A stretch of 64,000 bases of DNA from CAVONV01 sp963697355 (GCA_963697355.1 CAVONV010000023.1:1054001-1118000), one strand, 5' to 3'; positions 45,111-54,261 are shown, counted from the stretch's first letter. Notes: generated by a model from the sequence alone, not told the origin. Program-made: numbers and translations.

Positions 45111-46022
45111 TGAAACGGCCGGGCTGTAGAGCGAATACCAGGGCTTCACGTCGTCGTTCACGAGCGGGTGATTGGTGTGGTAAACGGAGCCGTTTGCGTT
45201 GCCTGGGTCGAACCTGACCACCGTGTTGGCGGAAGCCTCGAAGTCGTAAACCTCGTCGCGTATACCGATGATGTAATTCTGGCCCGAGGCGTGGTCGACC
45301 CGCTGGATGAAGTCGAGGATCTCCTCCTCGTCGGTTCTTCGAATCAGCTCGCGGACGACAAACGCGACGGGGAGCCCGCGTGACGAGGCGGTCAGCTGCA
45401 TCAGCGTGTTGACGCAGACCCCGACGCCGGAGGCGTTGATGCCGTTGAGCGCGATGAGGCCGGGATAGGTCAGCACGAGCTGCTCGGGAGCGCGTGCGTC
45501 GCCGGCGATCCGCATCAGAACCTGGAACCCATCAGTGAAGCTCTCGAGGTCCATGTTCTGGGCGATATAGGAGGGTCTGCCGTCTGCGGCAGGAACCCCG
45601 ACACCGGTACAGTGGTGGTTTCTCGAGTTGTCGATCCAGATCCAGAACTCATCGATCAGATTCAGCACGAAGACATCGTTGAAGTCCTGCACCGACCCGT
45701 CAGCGATCCCGCGGATCTCATCGTAGAGATCGGGCGTCCACTTCTTGATGGCCTCGGTGAATTCCGCGTACTCGAAGAACTCGGCAAGCACGAGATCAGC
45801 GTCTCGTCCCAGGACGGCCTCAGCGTTGGCCTTCCATGCCGCGATGATTTCGCCGATCTCGGCCTTCAGCTGTGTCCCGTGTTGCAGACCCCGTTCGTAA
45901 CCCGTCCCGTTCACGGCAATTTTCTTGAGATCCCGCTCGGGTTGGGCGGAGACGCCGTGGGCCAGGAAGAAGAGGGCGAGGCCGATCGCGAGAGTTCGCT
46001 TCGGATGCATTGTCACCTCCAC
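44958..46022 (-). CDS. C45-family autoproteolytic acyltransferase/hydrolase
   Basis: Real coding runs from 46022 to about 45100; the last 45 codons of this open frame are out of frame. Signal peptide in the first 26 residues (LAIGLALFFLAHGVSAQ), so exported. Features of the acyl-CoA:6-APA acyltransferase-like C45 family: GTGYERGLQHGTQLK, the NHHCTGVGV motif whose Cys (about 138) would become the N-terminal nucleophile after self-cleavage, and YPGLIALNGINASGVGVCVN. The substrate is likely an amide such as an acyl-amino acid or peptide. The C-terminal strands are in the next frame, fused to the S9 peptidase. Confidence 0.85.
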   Translation of the reverse strand: MEVTMHPKRTLAIGLALFFLAHGVSAQPERDLKKIAVNGTGYERGLQHGTQLKAEIGEIIAAWKANAEAVLGRDADLVLAEFFEYAEFTEAIKKWTPDLYDEIRGIADGSVQDFNDVFVLNLIDEFWIWIDNSRNHHCTGVGVPAADGRPSYIAQNMDLESFTDGFQVLMRIAGDARAPEQLVLTYPGLIALNGINASGVGVCVNTLMQLTASSRGLPVAFVVRELIRRTDEEEILDFIQRVDHASGQNYIIGIRDEVYDFEASANTVVRFDPGNANGSVYHTNHPLVNDDVKPWYSLYSPAVSPDLRSRARQQRAPVYGGREPDDLLRNPGRRDDRRHVTIQGPSGSSRVPKQ

Positions 46023-46168
46023 TGAATCTGCGAAGTCGTTGCGGAGCTCGATCCGCCGTTCTGGAATTGCCGGACGATTCTCTCATTCCCGAGGGTGACC
46101 GCCAAACCGGGGAATCCTCCCAAGCTCGGAGTGGAAGGCTGCTGAAGTACCCATCAACGAGGTGCGCC

Positions 46169-46288
46169 ATGAGAAACGCTGGACGCCGTGGAGTGCTTGT
46201 CGCGACAACGGTTGCATTGCTCGCCTGGGCGATCCCGTCCTTTGCCCACCGACCGAAGACCTCCAGAGTCAATCCCATTCTTAGTTGA
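46169..46288 (+). CDS. Orphan signal peptide, start of a truncated exported protein
   Basis: 39 codons: RNAGRRG, a hydrophobic stretch VLVATTVALLAWAI, then PSFA as a likely cleavage site, and 15 more residues before a stop next to the recombinase remnant. It looks like the beginning of a secreted protein cut off by rearrangement. It could also be chance. Confidence 0.3.
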   Translation: MRNAGRRGVLVATTVALLAWAIPSFAHRPKTSRVNPILS

Positions 46289-46329
46289 AACTCTCCACGG
46301 CTCACGATTAAGCGACCTTTTTCTTCGAT

Positions 46330-46588
46330 AGAGTTGCGCATCGAAAGGGTCTGCTTGTGCACCATCACGGAGTCGGTCGAGCTCGGGCCGAGCGAGCAAC
46401 GCTCCGCTGTAACCGTCATCCGTGCAGACATAGCTCTCCTCGATCTCGAACTGGTGCTCGGTGGCGTGGTTGCGCAGCGCTTCGATTTGAGAAGCTATCG
46501 TCCCCTTCTTCTCCTGAACTTTGCTGGAAACCCGTGCGTACAACGCGACTCGCATGCTCTTCGACTCCCTGCTTGTGTTGACTAACAA
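46330..46588 (-). pseudogene. Serine recombinase, N-terminal remnant
   Basis: From the likely ATG at 46555: RVALYARVSSKVQEKKGTIA then SQIEALRNHATEHQFEIEES and GYSGALLARPELDRLRDGA. This is the resolvase N-terminal domain with the catalytic Ser in ARVSS. The match ends near 46350; the rest of the resolvase domain and the large C-terminal part are missing. It forms the downstream end of a three-gene module with the small protein and the HTH protein. Confidence 0.75.
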
Positions 46589-46867
46589 GTCCTTGCGTCA
46601 ACAGGCGGTATGCCTCAGTTAGTGCTCGCTCCTGAGGGTCCGTCCGTCCACACCAGCGAGGGGTTGGGGCTTCATAAACCTCCACCACATAGCTCGCGTC
46701 GGCTTCACCGCTGCGAACAAGACCGTATAGCCCGAACTTTGAAAAACGTTCCCAGTGTTTACCGCTGCCTCGGCAACCGGATCGAAGGTAGCCGTGGCGG
46801 AGGGCTTCGTAGCTCTCACGTCCAGGATCGCCAGACCCACCTCGGCTCCGAGGTCCTGGCGAAGTGA
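46560..46867 (-). CDS. Small conserved protein of the HTH-recombinase module (frame-broken)
   Basis: Two frames join near 46735: GAEVGLAILDVRATKPSATA with AEAAVNTGNVFQ, then FGLYGLVRSGEADASYVVEV with YEAPTPRWCGRTDPQERALT and EAYRLLTQGLV. No known domain is recognised. It follows the HTH ORF across an A9 run, and that frame reads without a stop from SKKKLLRSLRQDLG, so it may be made as a fusion with the HTH protein by slippage. Confidence 0.5.
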
Positions 46868-46869
46868 TC

Positions 46870-47337
46870 TCAGGAGTTTTTTTTTGACCGGAGCTCTTTC
46901 AGAATTTTCTCGATGGTCCTCGGGTGGAGGACAACTCCGAGCTCCTGTTTCAGCTCGGTGCCGATCTCAGACGCAGTGACTGTGACACGTCCTACCAACT
47001 GCTCTTCGACGAAGCGCGTCACTTCAGGAGTGAGTTTCGAGGGACCCTTTGGTCCTGGCTTTTTCCAGAGCAGTCCGGCGGTGCCTTCCCGTTCGAATCG
47101 ATCCTTGAAGTTGTAGAACGTCTGGCGGCTGATGCCGAAACGTCGACAGATCGTCACGACACTTTGTTTGTCGATCTCGTGGCTACGGATCATTTCGTAG
47201 CGAACCTGAAGAGCGTCGTGAGGATCGAAGAAATCGGGGTACCGATGAAACAAGGCTTCGTCCACCCGCTCAGCGCCGGCATAAAGCAATCCGACTCGTT
47301 CGAGGTTTCGGCGCTTCGAGAACTTGCGGTCTCGCAT
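46870..47337 (-). CDS. Helix-turn-helix protein of a mobile module
   Basis: 155 residues. The N-terminal part is RKFSKRRNLERVGLLYAGAE; an HTH follows at about 60-85 (ICRRFGISRQTFYNFKDRFE), then GPSKLTPEVTRFVEEQLVGR and a second winged part (GVVLHPRTIEKILKEL). It resembles HTH proteins encoded beside serine recombinases and DDE transposases. Nine A residues sit at the last codons (46876-46885 region), so the stop is reached only in the zero frame. No DDE catalytic domain was seen. Confidence 0.7.
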   Translation of the reverse strand: MRDRKFSKRRNLERVGLLYAGAERVDEALFHRYPDFFDPHDALQVRYEMIRSHEIDKQSVVTICRRFGISRQTFYNFKDRFEREGTAGLLWKKPGPKGPSKLTPEVTRFVEEQLVGRVTVTASEIGTELKQELGVVLHPRTIEKILKELRSKKNS

Positions 47338-47360
47338 GGGGACAAGGGTAACGGCACGAA

Positions 47361-47480
47361 TGCCTCAGTGTCAATATAATTATCCTCCAATAGAACTATT
47401 TCCAAAAGATAATCACTATCAATTAGTCATTTAATGGCCTGACGACAGATAATCGGTATAAACCCCTAGACATTGCTTGA
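47361..47480. other. AT-rich patch upstream of the HTH module
   Basis: Clearly AT-richer than its surroundings, with a direct repeat AGATAATC at 47407-47414 and 47447-47454 (40 bp apart) and CCCCTAGACA at its right side. It could be the end or recombination site of the HTH-recombinase module, or its promoter (TTGGAA...TAATTA on the minus strand). Confidence 0.35.
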
Positions 47481-47540
47481 GCGGCGTTGGACGTAGGAGG
47501 GGCGTTGGATGCCGGATGGGAACCCATCTGGTATTGCGGA

Positions 47541-47793
47541 ATCATGGCCTCACCGGGTGGTGCGACGCAATACTACGGCCTCTCCGCGGACAACCGATGG
47601 CTCTACTACACACATGTGACGAGTGAATCCGACATCTGGATGCTCACCCTCAACGAGGAGCGGGAGTAGGGAACATACTCAAGTAGCCGCACAAGTGGCA
47701 CTGCAAGCTGTATGTACCCCGTCCGGCCCGAGCTAGGTTGAGGGACGGGCTGCAGAAGGTGCCATAAGGCCCGGTGACTGGAGGTCGGCGGGC
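47541..47793 (+). repeat. Segmental duplication, copy 2, left part
   Basis: Duplicate of 39352-39600: the K7 tail (SDIWMLTLNEERE, stop at 47669), then dispersed repeat copy R5 (47715-47770), up to the IS21 insertion point. The kinase it once belonged to is gone; the open frame begins only at 47487. Confidence 0.85.
47788..47793. repeat. Target site duplication of the IS21 element, left copy
   Basis: GCGGGC, repeated at 50453-50458. The uninterrupted copy 1 has GGTCGGCGGGCCTTCG at this place, with a single GCGGGC, so the insertion site is directly documented. Confidence 0.88.
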
Positions 47794-47843
47794 TGTCCAG
47801 CGTCAACTATTATTTTCCCTCAGCGACAATTGGAATTCCCGTT

Positions 47844-48077
47844 CCCTCATGATTTCCTTACTGTGATGTTACGACTTCACATCACAGATAAGGTGTTTCT
47901 AGATCAAGGGCCGGCTGCGACGGAAGGAGCCTGAAGGGCTCCTGGAGTTGCAGCCCCAGAGAGAGCCGGCGCGCCGCGCCCGATCTCCCGTTTTTAGGGG
48001 TACCTGAGGTATGGCCCTGTGCTTGCGAGGGCCTCCTGCGGCATCCTCGCAAGGCTTTTCTCGCCCTCGCAGCTGAA
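47844..48077. other. Non-coding left part of the IS21 element
   Basis: About 230 bp after istB with GC-rich imperfect palindromes (GCCGGCTGC ... GCAGCCCC ... GCCGGC, 47911-47972). No gene was seen. It may terminate istAB transcripts. Confidence 0.45.
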
Positions 48078-48872
48078 TCACACCTTTTCGCCTCCTTTCA
48101 AGTGGTTTCCTGTATTTCGTCTCTTACTCTTGGATTGCTCCAATCGGTAACTTGCCACATTCAGTTCCAGGATGATGCTGTGATGGACCAATCGGTCAAT
48201 GGCTGCCGCCGTCGTCATCGGATCTTTGAAGATCTTTTCCCACTGCGAGAAAGGAAGATTGCTGGTCAACATGACGCTGCCCCGCTCGTAGCGATCAGCC
48301 AATAGAGTGAACAGCACTTCCATCTCCTCGCGGTTCTGCTGGACGTAGCCGATGTCGTCGATAATCAAAGGGGCATATTTCGATAGACGCTTGAGAAGTC
48401 GAGCAAGTCTCAACTCCCGTTTGGCGAGCAGAAGCTCCTGGACCAGCAAATCACAAGTGGCAAATAAAACACGCCGACCCCGGTGGATGAGCTCCTGACC
48501 GATGCCGCAGAGCAAGTGCGTCTTGCCACTGCCGGGATTCCCAAAAACGAGCAGATTCTCGCATCGATCGACGAACGAACCGTCAAGTAGGGTTGCGATA
48601 TGCGCGTCCACTTTCCGAGGAAGCCGCTTTCGGTCGAAGATTTTCCAGCTTTTCTCCAACGGCAGCTTTGATTCTCGCAAAAGCCGCGAGACGCGGTTTT
48701 GCCTCCTGGCCTCGACCTCTCTTTCGATGAGCTCGAACAAGTAGTGCTCGTGGCTCAGCGATTCGCGGCGAGCGACTTCGGCCTGCTTTTTGTAGCACTC
48801 CCGAACCGTTGGCAGGTGAAGCTCCCTAAGACATTGACCTAGTTGGGTGTGGAGTTGGCTCGTGCTCACCAT
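48078..48872 (-). CDS. istB: IS21-family ATPase IstB
   Basis: Intact 264-residue AAA+ helper of IS21 transposition. A helical N-terminus (LGQCLRELHLPTVRECY) is followed by Walker A FGNPGSGKTHLL, Walker B PLIIDDIGYV and sensor VMLTSNLPFSQW, and by a C-terminal DNA-contacting RLVHHSIILEL. Its start overlaps the end of istA by a few bases, as usual in this family. It works with IstA in target choice. Confidence 0.95.
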   Translation of the reverse strand: MVSTSQLHTQLGQCLRELHLPTVRECYKKQAEVARRESLSHEHYLFELIEREVEARRQNRVSRLLRESKLPLEKSWKIFDRKRLPRKVDAHIATLLDGSFVDRCENLLVFGNPGSGKTHLLCGIGQELIHRGRRVLFATCDLLVQELLLAKRELRLARLLKRLSKYAPLIIDDIGYVQQNREEMEVLFTLLADRYERGSVMLTSNLPFSQWEKIFKDPMTTAAAIDRLVHHSIILELNVASYRLEQSKSKRRNTGNHLKGGEKV

Positions 48873-50352
48873 GCCATCACCTCCTCGCCTTCGAGCAAAC
48901 GGTCGTATGCCTCGAGATCAACATCAGGGATCGCGACATCCATCGGATTCGACACGTCCTGACCGGTCAGGAAAATGTGCTCAACCGTTTCCGACGTAAA
49001 CGGTTCCCCCTGGCGGATGAGATACCCCAGAGCCGAATCAACCCCCGCCTCACTCCCATAAGCCGCAAGCTCGAGAATCAGCAGATACTCCTTGCTGGCT
49101 CGTGCCGGGCTAAAGCTTTGCTTCAGTGCGTCATACGCTATGCGAAATCGACTCGTGGGGAACAGATCGTCTCGATACCGATAGTTCTCGAACGCCCCCG
49201 GCTTGCGTACCAGCCAGTCGATGATGTGACGGTATTGATGCGATGTTTGCCCTGGCCTCGCAAGCGGGGCAGCGTCTCCACCTGGCGTTGGCCGTACCAC
49301 ACCTCGAGCTGCTCGGCATAAACACGCACCTGCACCTTCTCGCCGATTAATCGGCTGTTCACCGAATACGTGTTGTTGTTCACGCGGATCGTGCTGCCCT
49401 GGCGCACCCGCATCTCAACCCGTTTGCACGCTTCCAGCCGACTCTTCGGTAGACGGCAAAACCGGGCCACCTCCTCCGAAAATCGGCTCTGACGCCCGGC
49501 GTTCAGCTGAGACAATAACTTTCGTAGGAATGCACCGTATTCGTCCCGGTCCACAAAATCACGACTCCCTCGCAGCATCAGAGCCTGGTCCAGCGCAACC
49601 TTGAACCGATGGTGACGCTGCTCGACGTCGCCGTTCTCGTTTGGCTGGCCGGCTTGGATCCTCTGCCCTTTCAACCCGTAGTGTTTCAGAAGTCCCTGGT
49701 AGCGCTCCGTGAATCGCTCCGGGGGAATCTCTTGATGGACCGCCGCGCTCAGACGGTCCGTTCGATGCTCTTCCGGAACTCCTCCCAGCTCCCATAGCGC
49801 GTTCTGCAATCCCTCACTCAGGCTCTCGAAGCTTTCCGAAAAGCACACCGTTCCCGTCTCCCAGTTCGAGTACGGCAGCACGAAGTGGTAAAGCAGATGC
49901 TCGAAGCGCTGACCTTGAATCGTAACGCCCAACGAGCTCAGGTGAGTGAAATCGGATTCACACAGTTTGCCCGGCTGGTACACCTGCTCAAAGAAGACCT
50001 CCTTCTGCGGGCCTTCCAGCCCGCGCCAGGTTTTCACACGACGCTGCAACGTTCGAATCTGGCCGTCCTGGAATCGACCCGGATAACGACGCTGTAGATC
50101 CTCAAAAAGAGTTTTGGCTTCTAGACCTGGGTTCAAAACTAGTTGCGAACAAACTTCCTCCCACACTTCCGAGAACGGGTCCGAACGGGTACGCCACTGA
50201 CGAGATGATTCCACCTCGCTCGGTAGCTTTCCCAAACGCAGGTACTTTCGGGCTGTTTTTTCATCCATCCCCGCTTTTGCTGCGGCCAACGACAGTGTTT
50301 TTTCTTGCTGTTTCACCTTCATCAACCTCCTCACCTGCTGATCGGTTACCAT
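48866..50352 (-). CDS. istA: IS21-family transposase IstA (one frameshift)
   Basis: N-terminal HTH (LSLAAAKAGMDEKTARKYLR), then the DDE integrase core: CESDFTHLSSLGVTIQGQRF (first Asp), the strand ending GGVPEEHRTDRLSAAVH (second Asp) and NENGDVEQRHHRFK (Glu). A C-terminal beta-barrel follows (TIRVNNNTYSVNSRLIGEKV). The frame shifts near 49230, and the last 140 residues (YRHIIDWLVRKPGAFENYRY to EGEEVMAW) are in the other frame (48866-49300). All three catalytic acids precede the break. Confidence 0.92.
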
Positions 50353-50632
50353 CCAATCTCCTTTCTCTTCAGGAGTTTGGTGCAGTTCCCGACCGCCTCA
50401 AAACCGGGAATTCTAATTGTCGTCAGGCAGGAGTTTTAATTGTCGCTGATCAGCGGGCCTTCGTACGTCGTTAAGATCACTCGGTCTTGCCCGATGAAAG
50501 GCGGAATTGCAGCGGACCTTCGCTCCTTTCTTGCTGGCGCTGCGTCATGTGCCGTATCGCAGCGGCGATTGTGCCCCTCCAATGCTCAATACTCTGAATC
50601 TGACCCTCATATGGGGAATAATGCTATGTGTC

Positions 50633-50659
50633 CGGGCATTTCGCATGATATAGTGCCCG
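50633..50659 (+). promoter_or_regulatory. Inverted repeat over the start region of ATPase copy 2
   Basis: CGGGCA / TGCCCG around TATAGT, as at 39774-39800, 3 bp before the ATG at 50662. Confidence 0.4.
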
Positions 50660-50661
50660 TG

Positions 50662-51819
50662 ATGTATACACGACTGGCAAGGGTTCCGGACTACTCGTTC
50701 TTCCTGTTCGGGCCTCGCGCTACCGGCAAGACCACGTGGCTCAGACGTCACCTGAATGATGCCCTTTGGTTCAATCTCCTCCTCGACGAAGACTACTTGC
50801 CCTTGCTCGGGTCGGCGAGATTGTTTCGCGAGGGAGTTGAAGCGCTGCCCCCAAGCTCTTGGGTCGTAGTGGACGAGGTGCAGCGCCTACCCGGGCTGCT
50901 CAACGAGGTTCATGACCTCATCTCCCGGCATGGTGACACTTACAAGTTTGCTCTCAGTGGGTCCAGCGCGCGGAAGCTCCGGCGCCTCGACGTGAATCTG
51001 CTGGCCGGACGCGTCATCGAGCGTGCCATGTTCCCACTCGTCGCCCAAGAACTGGGCTCCGATTTCAGCGTCGACGCCGCCCTTCGATTCGGAACGCTTC
51101 CCGGCATCTACTCCGAGGAGCGGTATCGGGTCGAGAAACTAAGGGCCTACGTCCACACCTATCTCCGACAGGAGATTCAGCAGGAAGCACTGGTCAAGGA
51201 CCTTGGCTCCTTCCACCGCTTTCTCAAGGTCGCAGCCCTCATGCACGGCCAGGTCGTCAATCAGGCCGCGATATCCCGTGACGCCGCCGTGGCTCGGACC
51301 ACCGTACAGCGTTACTTCGATACGCTCGTGGGCACGCTCGTTGGGTGTCTGTTGCCTGCCTGGCGGCCGAAGGCGAAGGTGAGGGAGTTTGGCAAACCCA
51401 AGTTCTACTTCTTCGACCCAGGCGTGGTGCGCGCGATCCGCGATGTAGTCGACGAGCCACTGGCCGATCTCGAGTCTGGCGCCTTGCTCGAAGGCTTCAT
51501 CCTCCACGAGCTCCGTGCGGCCATCGCGTACCAGAGCCTTGGCGGCGAGATCTTCTACTGGAGCACCCCCGGATCGAAAAAGATCGATTTCGTCTGGATC
51601 AAAGGTACGAGGCATGTTGCGATCGAGGTCAAGAACTCTCGGCAATGGCGAACGGAGTACGCAAAGACGATCAACGAGTTTCTCGATGCGGGGTTGTTCA
51701 CCCGCGGCTTTGTGGTTTACCGGGGAAAAAACCGTTTCAAAAGCGGCAAAGTCGAGGGGCTTCCCGTAGAGGACTTCCTTTCTCTCATCTACACGGATTC
51801 GTTCCTCGGGGATCGCTAG
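50662..51819 (+). CDS. AAA-type ATPase with DUF4143 domain, copy 2
   Basis: Near-identical paralogue of the gene at 39803 (start moved inward from the open frame at 50440 for the same reason; the extra upstream codons include IS21 end sequence). Walker A, Walker B, sensor and the IEVKNS motif are all unchanged. Visible differences are conservative (for example EERY for DEQY, LVGTLVG for LVDTLVG, SKKIDFVW for SKEIDFVW). The last change replaces an acidic residue beside the nuclease-like IDF strand. Confidence 0.9.
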   Translation: MYTRLARVPDYSFFLFGPRATGKTTWLRRHLNDALWFNLLLDEDYLPLLGSARLFREGVEALPPSSWVVVDEVQRLPGLLNEVHDLISRHGDTYKFALSGSSARKLRRLDVNLLAGRVIERAMFPLVAQELGSDFSVDAALRFGTLPGIYSEERYRVEKLRAYVHTYLRQEIQQEALVKDLGSFHRFLKVAALMHGQVVNQAAISRDAAVARTTVQRYFDTLVGTLVGCLLPAWRPKAKVREFGKPKFYFFDPGVVRAIRDVVDEPLADLESGALLEGFILHELRAAIAYQSLGGEIFYWSTPGSKKIDFVWIKGTRHVAIEVKNSRQWRTEYAKTINEFLDAGLFTRGFVVYRGKNRFKSGKVEGLPVEDFLSLIYTDSFLGDR

Positions 51820-51925
51820 CCGATGTGATCAACACCGTTCCTTCCGAGAGCGGGAGTTTGATTGAGACCTTGCGCGATATCTGGATGTTGCAGTTGGCCG
51901 CCCATCTGGCGCCAAGCCACATGAA

Positions 51926-52279
51926 TATCGAGCAGGTATTTCCTTTTTCCGAGAAGGGTTTACTAGCTGCCAGCATCGGCATCGGCCGAGATGGGTCGAG
52001 GCGGTAGCCCCCGCCAAAAAACCCCAAGGGGTGGGCGCAATAGCTGTGTAGAAATAGATGTTGTGTCCGGTATGAAATTTAGTGGCTACGGTGCGCTCGA
52101 GGCGGGTGTCCTTGGCCTTTGAACGATTGTTCTTTCCATTGCACGATTCTTTGGTTAACCTTCAAGTGCGGATCGAGGGAGAGGAATCTCAGGTCCCGTG
52201 GTGCGGGCATACGAAAGCTCCGAGCCTGCGTCGGTCCGTCGAATGCGTCTTATCTTGGATCCTGGATGTGATTGGCACA
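51926..52279. other. Intergenic region after the duplication
   Basis: No gene found. A CCCCAAGGGG palindrome with an A6 run lies at about 52006-52028. The reading frame of the DUF4159 gene is open from 52082, but the codons before 52280 do not look like a signal sequence. Confidence 0.4.
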
Positions 52280-53098
52280 ATGAAGCGCCGGCCCCGGGTG
52301 AGTGCTTTCCTGCTTTTGGCCACGATCATCGCGCTCGGGGCTCTAACGGTTGTGGGGCAAGAGGCTTGGCAAAGTCCGCAGGAACCGTGGCGACGGAGGC
52401 CTCGCCGAGACCGCGCAAGCGAGCTGCCTGAGGCCAATCAGGACTATCGGGGTCGGTTCGTTTTCACAAGAATTCGCTACTCAGCCGGATTGGCGGGAGG
52501 ATTCCGGCGTCGAGGCCGCTCGAGCTGGAGTCACGATTACCCGCGTGCCGACCAGCACCTATCCAAGCTGCTCAGCGAGCTGACCACGATGGGAGTGGAG
52601 CTAGAGGGTACGAACGTCTTCGAATTGGACAACGCCGACCTATTTCAGTTCCCGGTCGCCTATATGGCAGAGCCCGGATTCTGGACCATGAGCGAGGAAG
52701 AGGCCCAGGGCGTTCGTGCCTACCTGCTCAAGGGTGGTTTTCTCATTTTCGATGATTTTGTGCGCGACGACTGGTACAACCTCGAGACGCAACTCCAGCG
52801 CGTGCTTCCTGAGTACCGACCCATCGAGCTCGACGTAGACCATCCGATTTTTCACTCATTCTTCGACATGGAGGGGGACACCATTTACGTTCCTCACCCG
52901 TACAGGAATGTTAAACCCATCTACTACGGACTTTTCGAAGACAATGACCCGACCAAGCGAATGCTGGCCATCGTGAACTACAACAACGACATTGCGGAAT
53001 ATTGGGAGTGGTCGGACACGGGCTGGCTGCCGATTGACCTCACGAATGACGCCTACAAACTAGGCATCAACTACGTGATCTACGCGATGACTCATTGA
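52280..53098 (+). CDS. DUF4159 domain protein, exported
   Basis: 272 residues from the ATG at 52280, chosen because a signal-like hydrophobic segment follows at once (VSAFLLLATIIALGALTVVG). The open frame starts at 52082 without such a feature. The DUF4159 core spans about 55-270: RFVFTRIRYSAGLAGGF, WSHDYPRADQHLSKLLSELT, YLLKGGFLIFDDFVRDDWYN and the C-terminal DAYKLGINYVIYAMTH. The family is common in Acidobacteriota and Planctomycetes and usually sits near MoxR/VWA genes, which are absent here. Function unknown. Confidence 0.88.
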   Translation: MKRRPRVSAFLLLATIIALGALTVVGQEAWQSPQEPWRRRPRRDRASELPEANQDYRGRFVFTRIRYSAGLAGGFRRRGRSSWSHDYPRADQHLSKLLSELTTMGVELEGTNVFELDNADLFQFPVAYMAEPGFWTMSEEEAQGVRAYLLKGGFLIFDDFVRDDWYNLETQLQRVLPEYRPIELDVDHPIFHSFFDMEGDTIYVPHPYRNVKPIYYGLFEDNDPTKRMLAIVNYNNDIAEYWEWSDTGWLPIDLTNDAYKLGINYVIYAMTH

Positions 53099-53559
53099 CA
53101 AAACTAAGTCATCATCATTGCTCCTCTTATAGGGTTCCGCTGATTCGTAAGGGGGGGCATACGTGGCTGACTTTGTGGCATGAAGAGGACGATTTGTCCT
53201 CTTAAGAAGCGCTCGAGTGTAGCTATAACTAGAGAGTTGTGATTAGCTCACCACATCCCGCCGTCGAAGCTGCTCTTCGACGTCCTCGCGACCAGTTTCC
53301 GCAGCCTGGCCCACGCTGCCTCGTAAGTGTCGTAGATGCCGAGAAGTGATCTCACGATGGCCGAGACTCGTGCCGGTTGGAGCTGCCGCGCTTCGCGCGT
53401 CTAGTGACGAGTGACAGGGTGATACGGCTCTCGTGGCTCGCGTTGGTTAGCGGCCGCCGGAAGTTCGTTCTGCAGTTCGCCTCTCGTGCATGACGAGCAC
53501 GCTCTCCTGCACTTGTCCGACGCTGAGCGCGTGTGTACTAATAATGGTGAGCGACAACC
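53099..53559. other. Intergenic region with a hairpin
   Basis: Contains a perfect 8-bp inverted repeat AAGAGGAC / GTCCTCTT (53183-53203, 5-nt loop) about 85 bp after the DUF4159 stop and a G7 run near 53151. It may terminate the gene upstream, though no U-tract follows. Nothing else was recognised. Confidence 0.45.
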
Positions 53560-54040
53560 TACGCCGCACGAGTTTTTGACCCTACGACATCGATATCTGA
53601 ATCTGCTCGAAACAACTTTCCAAACCCATAGACTCCAAGCCTATTGGACAAAGCCCCCATACTTTACTGGCGCGATTGTGGACTTGCTGCTCATGTGGCT
53701 GGTCTGGAAGGCAAGCGAGAACTGAACGGAAGCCATCTTGTCGGTCCTCTGCTGGAGAATCTTGTTCTTTCGAGTCTGCTCGCGTGGCGCGAGATGAGAA
53801 GCTCCAAAGCCGAAGTAGTTATTGGCGGACCGCCGGCGGTGCTGAAGTCGACTTCGTGATTGAAACGGCGAAGCGACTATTGCCGGTTGAGGTGAAAGGC
53901 GCGAAGCGTGTTCGACAAGGCGATCTGAAGCACTTGGACAACTTCCTTGCAGACTATCAGACCCTCGCTCCATTTGGCATTGTGTTGCATGATGTGGACC
54001 GTCCGCACATTTTGACGAAGCGAATTGTCGGCACGCCGCA
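53560..54040 (+). pseudogene. Remnant of another DUF4143-type ATPase
   Basis: Pieces in three frames in the correct order: RYLNLLETTFQTHRLQAYWT (53590-53650), APILYWRDCGLAAHVAGLEG then LVGPLLENLVLSSLLAWREM (53655-53810), and GGAEVDFVIETAKRLLPVEV then GDLKHLDNFLADYQ (53830-53960). Only the C-terminal DUF4143 half remains and the Walker motifs are gone. The sequence is unlike the two intact copies, so this is a third, older member. Confidence 0.72.
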
Positions 54041-54261
54041 GGCCGGCGGACAGGTGGTAGTTCAAATCCACTCGGCCTGCCTCGCCGCAGCCCGGAGGGC
54101 GAAGGCGGGTCGGCTCCAGAGAAAATCAAATCCCAGTAATCAATTAGGACCTACTGATGCCAATCTCATTTGCTGGCCAGAGCGAGTGCACATTCCCTGC
54201 TTGAGGGTATCCTTCGATGATGGAGGCGGTGTAGGCCTCTCGGTAACCACCGCACTCGGCA

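Larger units (their letters stand above)
47794..50452 (-). mobile_element. IS21-family insertion sequence, 2659 bp
   Basis: Left end TGTCCAGCGTCAAC, right end (reverse complement) TGATCAGCGACAATT. Both ends repeat an inner box GACAATTRGAATTCCCG (left about 47824-47843; right about 50424-50404), the multiple terminal repeats typical of IS21. The target duplication is 6 bp. It contains istA (one frameshift) and istB. It interrupts the second copy of a segmental duplication, so it arrived after the duplication. Confidence 0.93.
50453..51925 (+). repeat. Segmental duplication, copy 2, right part
   Basis: Begins with the right copy of GCGGGC and matches 39595-41066, including ATPase copy 2 and about 100 bp after its stop. 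Differences are scattered single bases, so the duplication is recent but not brand new. Confidence 0.88.

Noticed and set aside
46010..46168. Longer version of the small plus-strand ORF before its signal-peptide-like start
   Set aside because: The upstream codons overlap the start of the C45 gene on the other strand and show no protein-like pattern. Only 46169-46288 has a plausible signal peptide.
52006..52028. Rho-independent terminator on the minus strand (CCCCTTGGGG with T6)
   Set aside because: The loop would be two bases and the stem five, too tight to form a stable hairpin, and no minus-strand gene ends there.
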